Positions 1 to 4,670 of a stretch of DNA of 7,476 nt are shown one piece after another. The notes beneath the pieces were generated by a model. The model was not told where the DNA came from. It worked only from the letters and a program-made list of their open reading frames with translations, and searched no databases. The stretch is from Chloroflexota bacterium (lineage in GTDB: Bacteria; Chloroflexota; Anaerolineae; Fen-1058), in the NCBI GenBank assembly GCA_016219235.1, contig JACRBO010000008.1:1-7476 (forward strand), written 5' to 3'. A program made the position numbers and the translations under genes. Each line of letters begins with the position of its first letter. Within the stretch, counting starts at the first letter, position 1.

Positions 1-2
1 AT

Positions 3-24
3 TACCGATTGACCAATTACCATT
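3..24. repeat. Degenerate TACCAT-like short repeat at left edge
   Basis: The motif ACC-N-AT occurs three times, starting at 4, 12 and 19, so spaced 8 and 7 bases. This resembles the right half of the period-7 arrays found at later gene junctions, cut by the window edge. A Shine-Dalgarno-like GAGG follows at 27-30, nine bases before the first gene. With so few units, chance similarity is possible. Confidence 0.35.
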
Positions 25-39
25 ACGAGGCGATAGATT

Positions 40-354
40 ATGGAAGTTATCTTGCTTTCACCCCCCTTTGCGTTTGTGCTGTATCTGGCGCTCGCCGGAC
101 TGTTGTCCGGCTTCGGGCGGCTGCTGGCGGCGCGCGGCGTCCACAGCGAGGGTAAACACGCCACCTACGCTGGCGGCGAAGAATCGCCCGTGCCCGGATC
201 GATGCCGGGTTATCGCGGCTTCTTCATCATCGCGCTGTTCTTTGCGATTCTGCACCTGGGCGTGCTGATGCTGGGCAGCAGTAGTTTCCAGCCGATCGCG
301 GGGGTGTACCTCATCGGGTTGATTGTGGCGCTGCTGGTACTCATTGTTGGTTGA
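40..354 (+). CDS. NuoA-like membrane subunit of group 4 hydrogenase
   Basis: A 104-residue membrane protein of the NuoA/complex I chain 3 type. Three hydrophobic segments are visible (about residues 8-30, 58-79, 84-103), and the loop YAGGEESP (43-50) corresponds to the conserved first loop of NuoA. The second membrane segment, FFAILHLGVLML (67-78), aligns with the NuoA segment that normally carries an FDxE motif; here H72 and G74 replace the D and E. In complex I this subunit helps to form the junction between the peripheral and membrane arms, and I infer the same role here. The ATG is preceded by GAGG (27-30). The gene heads the visible part of the operon, but an upstream continuation is likely because antiporter-like subunits are missing. 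The stop codon overlaps the first unit of a 7-base repeat array. The family call is good; the exact function is inferred. Confidence 0.82.
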   Translation: MEVILLSPPFAFVLYLALAGLLSGFGRLLAARGVHSEGKHATYAGGEESPVPGSMPGYRGFFIIALFFAILHLGVLMLGSSSFQPIAGVYLIGLIVALLVLIVG

Positions 355-432
355 TGCAAGATGCAGGATGCAGGATGCAAGATGCAAGACGCATGACCTG
401 CCTCCCGCATCATGCCTCTCGCATCGTGCATC
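353..432. repeat. GATGCAA heptad array with inverted copy
   Basis: Six consecutive 7-base units lie at 353-394 (GATGCAA, GATGCAG, GATGCAG, GATGCAA, GATGCAA, GACGCAT). Four units of the complementary type follow at 404-431 (CCCGCAT, CATGCCT, CTCGCAT, CGTGCAT). Bases 353-378 can pair with 407-432 at 21 of 26 positions plus one G-T wobble, leaving a 28-base loop. The first unit includes the last two bases of the preceding TGA stop. The array fills almost the whole spacer between the NuoA-like and small-subunit genes; only the ribosome binding site follows. A similar array lies at 4568-4641. Confidence 0.85.
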
Positions 433-449
433 GTCTGGAGCAAACACTT

Positions 450-944
450 ATGACTCTCAATCTGACCGAAACCTGGCAACATACCCTCGACTCCATCAAG
501 ACCTGGGCGCGCGTCAATTCGCCGTGGGCCATTCACTATAACAGCGGCTCGTGCAACGGCTGCGATATTGAAATCCTGGCGACGCTGACGCCGCGCTACG
601 ACATCGAGCGCTTCGGCATCAAGCTGCAGGGCAGCCCGCGCCACGCCGATGTGTTGATCTGCACCGGGCCGGTGACGCTGCAATCGCGCGAGCGGCTGAA
701 GCGCATCTATGAGCAAATGCCCGAACCCAAATTCGTGGTCGCGGTTGGTTCATGCGCGGCGTCGGGCGGCGCGTTCCAGGGCTGCTATGGCGTGGTCGGC
801 CACATCGACGAAGTGATCCCCGTAAACGCTTATATTCCCGGCTGCCCGCCGCGCCCGGAAGCCATCATCGACGGGGTAGTGAAGTTGTTGGGCAGTTTGA
901 AGCCGACGAAAGACGAAGGACGGAAGACGAATGACGAGCACTGA
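450..944 (+). CDS. Group 4 [NiFe] hydrogenase small subunit (NuoB/HycG-like)
   Basis: A 164-residue electron-transfer subunit carrying the [4Fe-4S] cluster next to the Ni-Fe site, homologous to NuoB of complex I and HycG/EchC/MbhJ of energy-converting hydrogenases. Likely cluster ligands are C35 and C38 in SCNGCDIE, C102 in VGSCAASGG and C132 in PGCPPRPE. The CxxC form, in place of the adjacent CC of NuoB, is typical of hydrogenases. ATG 450 is chosen because TGGAG (436-440) lies nine bases upstream; the open frame back to 351 only translates the repeat array. There is no signal peptide, so the protein should sit on the cytoplasmic side. The last dozen or so residues (KDEGRKTNDEH) are encoded by a 7-base repeat array and are probably not ancestral. 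The gene overlaps the large-subunit gene by 14 bases, suggesting translational coupling. Confidence 0.93.
   Translation: MTLNLTETWQHTLDSIKTWARVNSPWAIHYNSGSCNGCDIEILATLTPRYDIERFGIKLQGSPRHADVLICTGPVTLQSRERLKRIYEQMPEPKFVVAVGSCAASGGAFQGCYGVVGHIDEVIPVNAYIPGCPPRPEAIIDGVVKLLGSLKPTKDEGRKTNDEH
905..939. repeat. GACGAAR heptad array inside coding sequence
   Basis: Five consecutive 7-base units: GACGAAA (905-911), GACGAAG (912-918), GACGGAA (919-925), GACGAAT (926-932) and GACGAGC (933-939). They cover the end of the small-subunit gene and the start codon of the large-subunit gene (931). The array also supplies the purine-rich AAGGA (916-920) that probably acts as ribosome binding site for the large subunit. 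No inverted partner is visible nearby. Confidence 0.8.
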
Positions 945-2625
945 AACACTACTGGATAGCGCAACAACATTACTCGCGCCGTTTTCGAAAGCGACCAACA
1001 AGCCGGAGGCCAATCGGCTGGATGTGACGCTTGAGGCGGGCGATCTCGTCGCCGCCGCGAAAGCCATGCACGATTCGCGCTGGGGCTACCTGGCGGCCAT
1101 CACCGGTCTCGATCATTTGAACCTCTCGGCGAAAGCGGGTGCGCCCGCTAGAGCGGGCGCGCCCACCGATACTTCGCTCGAAGCGCTGTATCACTTCTGC
1201 GAAGGCGCGGCCATCGTTACGCTGCGCGCCTCGACGCCGCGCGAGAACGCCGTGCTGCCCACGATCTGCGGCGTGACCCCCAGCGCCGATCTGTTCGAGC
1301 GCGAACTCAGCGAGATGTTCGGCATTCACCTCGACGGGACGCCGGATGCCAATCGGTTGTTGCTGCCGGACGATTGGCCCAGTGAGGTGTTTCCGCTGCG
1401 CAAGGACTTCGATCAAAAAGCGGTGAAGTTACAATCAATGGCCGAAGAGCCGGAAGCAGGCTGGCGCGACGGCAAGTTCATCGTCCCGATCGGGCCGCAG
1501 CACCCGGCGTTGAAGGAACCGGGCTTCTTTCAATTTGCCGTCGACGGCGAGACAGTCACGGGCGCATCGATCCGGTTGGGCTACGTGCATCGCGGCATCG
1601 AGCGCGCGACGGAAGAGCGCAACTGGGTGCAAAACCTGTATCTGCTGGAGCGCATCTGCGGCATCTGCTCGCACTCGCACGCGATGGCGTATGCGGTCGG
1701 CGTGGAGCAGCTGGCAAAGGTGGAAGCGCCGCCGCGCGCGCAGGCGATCCGTGAACTGGCCGCGGGTCTGGAGCGCATTCACAGTCACCTGCTGTGGCTG
1801 GGCGTGGCCGCGCACGAAGCGGGCTTCGACACGCTGTTCATGTACTCGTGGCGCGATCGTGAAACAGTGATGGACATGCTGGAGACGTTCACCGGCAATC
1901 GCGTGAATTATTCGGTGAACGTGCTGGGCGGCGTGAAGTTCGATATGACGCCGGAGATCGCCGGGACGCTGAAGCGCGGCGTCGATTTTCTGGAAGAGCG
2001 CACGAAGCATTACCTGGAAGTCTGCACCACCGATCGGACTTTCCTGCGCCGCACGCGCGGGGTGGGCACGCTGACGAAAGAGCAGGCCATCGAGTACGGC
2101 GTCATCGGGCCGATGGCGCGGGCCTCGGGCCTGGCGCGCGACGTGCGCGTGGAAGCGCCGTATGGCGCGTATCGCACCTTCCCCGTCAAGACCGTCACCG
2201 CCACGGCGGGCGATCTGGAAGCCAAGTTTGAAGTGCGCCTGAAAGAACTCTTCGAAAGTTACCAGGCCATTCGCAACATTCTGGACAACCTGCCCACGGG
2301 CGAGTTGACGGCCCGCATGCCGCGCAAGATTCCAGCCGGTGAGACGATCAGCCGCGTCGAAGCGCCGCGCGGCGAGCTGCTCTATTTCATCCAGAGCGCG
2401 GGCGGCGAAAATCCGGCGCGCGTCAAAGTGCGCACGCCCAGCCTGTGCAACTTCTCATCGGTGCTGCACGTGGCCGTGGGCCATCAACTGGCCGACATGC
2501 CGATGCTGCTGGCCGGGATTGATCCGTGCTTCTCGTGCAACGATCGCATGATCGTGGTTAACGATCATGCGATGATGACGTGGGAGCAGTTGCGGCTTTA
2601 CGGGATTGAGTTTTACAAGAAGTGA
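931..2625 (+). CDS. Group 4 [NiFe] hydrogenase large subunit, NuoC-NuoD-type fusion (HycE-like)
   Basis: A 564-residue catalytic subunit (reversible proton reduction/H2 oxidation), close in length and layout to HycE. Residues 1 to about 165 are a NuoC/30-kDa domain, with ELSEMFG at 125-131 and FPLRKDF at 154-160. The NuoD/large-subunit domain begins near GPQHP (188-192). Ni-Fe ligands are present at both ends: C243 and C246 in ERICGICSHSH, and C533 and C536 in DPCFSCNDR. NuoD of complex I lacks these cysteines, so this is a hydrogenase. By analogy with HycE, maturation should cut after R539, removing the 25 residues from M540. A GC-rich palindrome inserted in the NuoC domain codes residues 69-79 (rich in A, G, P, R). 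The start is supported by AAGGA upstream. The stop codon lies in a repeat hairpin. The subgroup within group 4 cannot be settled by eye. Confidence 0.95.
   Translation: MTSTETLLDSATTLLAPFSKATNKPEANRLDVTLEAGDLVAAAKAMHDSRWGYLAAITGLDHLNLSAKAGAPARAGAPTDTSLEALYHFCEGAAIVTLRASTPRENAVLPTICGVTPSADLFERELSEMFGIHLDGTPDANRLLLPDDWPSEVFPLRKDFDQKAVKLQSMAEEPEAGWRDGKFIVPIGPQHPALKEPGFFQFAVDGETVTGASIRLGYVHRGIERATEERNWVQNLYLLERICGICSHSHAMAYAVGVEQLAKVEAPPRAQAIRELAAGLERIHSHLLWLGVAAHEAGFDTLFMYSWRDRETVMDMLETFTGNRVNYSVNVLGGVKFDMTPEIAGTLKRGVDFLEERTKHYLEVCTTDRTFLRRTRGVGTLTKEQAIEYGVIGPMARASGLARDVRVEAPYGAYRTFPVKTVTATAGDLEAKFEVRLKELFESYQAIRNILDNLPTGELTARMPRKIPAGETISRVEAPRGELLYFIQSAGGENPARVKVRTPSLCNFSSVLHVAVGHQLADMPMLLAGIDPCFSCNDRMIVVNDHAMMTWEQLRLYGIEFYKK
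1135..1166. repeat. GC-rich palindrome within NuoC domain
   Basis: Two 15-base arms (1135-1149 and 1152-1166) are complementary at 13 of 15 positions, with one further T-G wobble, around a TAGA centre. The element reads through in frame as GAPARAGAP-like sequence in a variable stretch between two conserved parts of the NuoC domain. It looks like an inserted mobile or repeat palindrome that was tolerated because it has no stop in this frame. Confidence 0.6.
2543..2573 (+). other. Perfect 13-bp hairpin over the large-subunit cleavage-site codons
   Basis: Bases 2543-2555 (ATCGCATGATCGT) are exactly complementary to 2561-2573, with a 5-base loop GGTTA. The stem spans the codons for D538 and R539, the predicted protease cleavage site, and the first residues of the removable tail. 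It may affect translation locally or be a chance result of the encoded residues. Confidence 0.45.
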
Positions 2626-2682
2626 TGAGTGACGAGTGACGAGTGAGGGCGATCTTCTCACTCGTCACTCGTCACTCGTCAT
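2622..2682. repeat. GTGACGA heptad inverted repeat (26-bp hairpin)
   Basis: The left arm 2622-2647 is built from GTGACGA-type units. The right arm 2657-2682 is its inverted copy: 24 of 26 positions are Watson-Crick and the other two are G-T wobbles, with a 9-base loop (2648-2656). The large-subunit stop codon (2623-2625) lies inside the left arm. No T-tract follows, so it is not a standard intrinsic terminator, but the stem is long enough to act on mRNA stability or on the ratio of downstream membrane subunits. Confidence 0.88.
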
Positions 2683-2700
2683 GCCTCACGAGGTTTGACT

Positions 2701-3624
2701 ATGAATGTGCTTCAGTCCTTTATCGCGATTTTCCTCTTCCCCACCGGGCTGTTTGTGATCTTCACCGGCTTGATGTACCTGTGGGTCGATCGCAAGCTGG
2801 TGGCGCAGTTTCAGAACCGCATCGGGCCGCGCTGGTTCCAGCCGCTCGCCGACGTGGTCAAGCTGTTCGCCAAGGAAGAGATTATCCCCAACAACGTCAA
2901 CCCGAAGTTGTTCATCGGCCTGCCGATCTTCGCGCTGGCGGCGGCGCTGACGGCGGCGCTGTACGTGCCGCTGATCGGGCTGGCGCCCGCCGCCAATTAT
3001 CCGGGCGATTTGATCACGGCGGTGTATTTGCTCAGCGTGGTGACGATGTGCCTGGCGCTGGCCGGTTCCAACTCGATCAGCCAGTTCTCGCTGATCGGCG
3101 CGGTGCGCACGCTGACGCAGTTGTTTTCGTACGAAGCGCCGTTTTTGCTGGCGTTGCTCGGCCCGGCGATTGTGGCGGGCACCTGGCAGATCGACCAGAT
3201 CAATGCGTATGCGGGCAGTCACTGGATCATCCTTACCCAGCCGATCGGGTTTGTGATCGCCCTCGTGGGCCTGATGGGCAAGTTGGAACTGCCGCCGTTC
3301 GACGCGCCCGAAGCCGAGACCGAGATCGTGTCCGGCGCGCTGACCGAATACAGCGGGCGCGGCTTCGCGCTGTTTCAGATCGCGAAGGCGGTGGAGTTGG
3401 TCGTCGGCCTCACGCTGATCGCGGCGCTGTATCTGGGCGGCATCGGCAACCCGATCGATTTCTTCGCCAAGACGCTGATCATTCTGGTGGTGCTGGCCGG
3501 GCTGCAATCGTTGTTCGCGCGCTTCCGCATCGAGCAAACGGTGCGCTGGTGGCGGTATGCGTCGCTGCTGGTGCTGGCGCAGTGGCTGGTACTGATTGTG
3601 CTGGGCAAGGGAGTGTTCGCATGA
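2701..3624 (+). CDS. NuoH-like membrane subunit (HycD/EchB/MbhM type)
   Basis: A 307-residue integral membrane protein homologous to NuoH of complex I and the HycD/EchB/MbhM subunits of group 4 hydrogenases. It anchors the soluble hydrogenase module to the membrane arm and is thought to carry part of the ion-coupling pathway. About eight hydrophobic segments can be counted (near residues 4-28, 71-97, 103-120, 139-160, 176-194, 229-250, 258-273, 286-306). Family signatures are DRKLVAQFQNRIGPR (from D30) and the acidic loop ELPPFDAPEAETE (196-208) followed by EYSGRGFALF. The ATG at 2701 is preferred over an in-frame TTG at 2695 because GAGG (2690-2693) is correctly spaced from it. The stop overlaps the next start in an ATGA junction (3621-3624). 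Confidence 0.93.
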   Translation: MNVLQSFIAIFLFPTGLFVIFTGLMYLWVDRKLVAQFQNRIGPRWFQPLADVVKLFAKEEIIPNNVNPKLFIGLPIFALAAALTAALYVPLIGLAPAANYPGDLITAVYLLSVVTMCLALAGSNSISQFSLIGAVRTLTQLFSYEAPFLLALLGPAIVAGTWQIDQINAYAGSHWIILTQPIGFVIALVGLMGKLELPPFDAPEAETEIVSGALTEYSGRGFALFQIAKAVELVVGLTLIAALYLGGIGNPIDFFAKTLIILVVLAGLQSLFARFRIEQTVRWWRYASLLVLAQWLVLIVLGKGVFA

Positions 3625-4046
3625 AATTCGGATCGATGCTCAAAGACGTGCTGCGCTCATTTCTGACGCCGCCCGTTACCGAAAAATATCCTTTCGTGAA
3701 GAAGCCCGCGCCCGAACGGCTGCGCGGCAAGCTGACGTGGAACCCTGAGAAATGCAGCGGCTGCTGTCTGTGCAGCAAAGACTGCCCGTCGGATGCCATC
3801 GAGTTGATCACGATCGACAAGAAGGCCAAACGCTTCGTGATGCGCTACCACGCGGATCGCTGCACGTATTGCGCGCAGTGCGTGCAGAACTGCCGCTTCG
3901 AATGTCTGGACATGAGCAGCACGGATTGGGAACTGGCGGCGCTGACCAGAGCGCCGTTTGATGTGTATTACGGAAAAGATGACGATGTCGCTGCCGTCGT
4001 GGCAAAACTCGCTGCGGACCAAACTGGCGAAGCACCCGCGCCCTAA
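3621..4046 (+). CDS. NuoI-like 2x[4Fe-4S] ferredoxin-type hydrogenase subunit
   Basis: A 141-residue electron-transfer subunit like NuoI, HycF, EchF or MbhN. Two full CxxCxxCxxxC motifs are visible: C45, C48, C51, C55 (in CSGCCLCSKDCP) and C81, C84, C87, C91 (in CTYCAQCVQNC), each expected to hold one [4Fe-4S] cluster. These would pass electrons from a donor, probably ferredoxin, to the small-subunit cluster. The N-terminal stretch before the first motif, around the TPPVTEKYPF segment, resembles the membrane-edge region of the family. The start lies in an ATGA overlap with the NuoH-like gene, indicating translational coupling. The C-terminus overlaps the protease gene by about 60 bases. There is no domain for NAD(H) or formate. 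Confidence 0.93.
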   Translation: MKFGSMLKDVLRSFLTPPVTEKYPFVKKPAPERLRGKLTWNPEKCSGCCLCSKDCPSDAIELITIDKKAKRFVMRYHADRCTYCAQCVQNCRFECLDMSSTDWELAALTRAPFDVYYGKDDDVAAVVAKLAADQTGEAPAP

Positions 4047-4542
4047 AGTTGCGATCTTAGGGATCGGCAACGAACTGCGCGGCGATGACGCGGCAGGCGT
4101 GATCATCGCGCGCGAATTGCAATCAGCTGTAGGGGCGACCCTTGTCGGTCGCCCGGTGGGGCAAGCGCAAGTGGGGCAAGCGCAAGGCTTGCCCCTACAC
4201 GTTATTGATGCCGGCGCAGCGCCCGAAGCCTTTACGGGCCAGCTGCGCCGTTTTCGTCCCGACCTTGTGTTGATGATCGACGCCGCGCAGATGAATGAAG
4301 CGCCGGGCACGATCCGCCTGATCGAGTGGCAGGACGCGATCGGGTTGAGCGCCACCACCCACACGCTGCCCCTTAACGTGATCGCTCAATATCTGGTCAC
4401 CGAATTGAGTTGTGATGTCGCCATCATCGGCATCCAGTCGTACGCCAACGCCTTTGATACGCCGCTATCGCCCCCGGTGCGGCGCGCCGTCGATGAACTC
4501 AGTCACACGCTGACTTCGCTATTTACCCCACCTTCAGCCTGA
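3985..4542 (+). CDS. hycI: HycI-type [NiFe] hydrogenase maturation endopeptidase
   Basis: A 185-residue protease of the HycI/HybD/HyaD family, which removes the C-terminal tail of the large subunit after nickel insertion. The family start motif LGIGNELRGDDAAG is at 25-38. Likely nickel-sensing ligands are D35, D99 (in LMIDAAQ) and H126 (in TTHTLP). It is longer than usual (about 150-160 residues) for two reasons: about 20 extra N-terminal residues, and a 24-25-residue insert (about 48-72) between the first motif and VIDAG that is coded by a palindromic repeat. The insert includes a duplicated VGQAQ. Alternative starts are ATG 3961 and 3979; all overlap the NuoI-like gene in another frame. Its place in the operon and the R-M junction in the large subunit point to a dedicated partner. 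The family is clear; whether the insert harms activity is unknown. Confidence 0.88.
   Translation: MSLPSWQNSLRTKLAKHPRPKVAILGIGNELRGDDAAGVIIARELQSAVGATLVGRPVGQAQVGQAQGLPLHVIDAGAAPEAFTGQLRRFRPDLVLMIDAAQMNEAPGTIRLIEWQDAIGLSATTHTLPLNVIAQYLVTELSCDVAIIGIQSYANAFDTPLSPPVRRAVDELSHTLTSLFTPPSA
4128..4199. repeat. Palindromic element with 9-bp terminal inverted repeats inside hycI
   Basis: The ends are exact inverted repeats: TGTAGGGGC at 4128-4136 and GCCCCTACA at 4191-4199. Inside lie a GGCGACC/GGTCGCC hairpin (4134-4140 with 4147-4153), an exact tandem 15-base direct repeat (GTGGGGCAAGCGCAA, 4156-4170 and 4171-4185), and a GGGGCAAG/CTTGCCCC hairpin (4173-4180 with 4188-4195). The compound structure looks like a dispersed non-autonomous palindromic element. 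It stays open in the protease frame and the 15-base duplication keeps that frame. Confidence 0.85.
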
Positions 4543-4552
4543 ATTCCGGCTG

Positions 4553-4561
4553 TGCTATACT
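4553..4561 (+). promoter_or_regulatory. Extended -10 promoter (TGCTATACT)
   Basis: TATACT at 4556-4561 is preceded by TG plus one base, the extended -10 form. A poor -35 (TTCAGC, 4533-4538) lies 17 bases upstream, within the last codons of the protease gene. Transcription would start near 4568, at the beginning of the heptad array, and read the saccharopine dehydrogenase-family gene. Confidence 0.55.
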
Positions 4562-4567
4562 TTTGCA

Positions 4568-4641
4568 GATGCAGGCAGCAGGATGCAGGAAGTGTGCGTC
4601 TCGCATCTCGCATCTCGCTTCTCGCTTCTTGCATCTCGCAT
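4568..4641. repeat. GATGCAG / CTCGCAT heptad array
   Basis: Three units on one side (GATGCAG 4568-4574, GCAGCAG 4575-4581, GATGCAG 4582-4588) face six inverted-type units on the other (CTCGCAT 4600-4606, CTCGCAT 4607-4613, CTCGCTT 4614-4620, CTCGCTT 4621-4627, CTTGCAT 4628-4634, CTCGCAT 4635-4641). The unit type matches the array at 353-432. It would form a structured 5' leader for the following gene; AAGGAG (4660-4665) remains outside it. Confidence 0.82.
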
Positions 4642-4670
4642 CCTGATTCTCAATATCCCAAGGAGACATC

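Noticed and set aside
353..432. CRISPR array
   Set aside because: The units are 7 bases, directly contiguous and without spacers.
351..449. N-terminal extension of the small subunit upstream of ATG 450
   Set aside because: It would only translate the GATGCAA repeat array, and a good ribosome binding site sits just before 450.
931..2625. Annotation as NADH-quinone oxidoreductase subunit C/D
   Set aside because: Both CxxC pairs that bind Ni-Fe are present and a removable tail follows; complex I NuoD lacks these.
2622..2682. Intrinsic transcription terminator
   Set aside because: The stem is long but no T-tract follows, and it lies inside an operon with the next start 18 bases away.
2686..3537. 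Long open frame of 283 codons on the - strand
   Set aside because: It is antisense to the NuoH-like gene, its product is a low-complexity Arg/Gln/His-rich shadow, and it has no family features.
4128..4199. Complete insertion sequence
   Set aside because: Only 72 bases with no transposase; at most a non-autonomous palindromic element.
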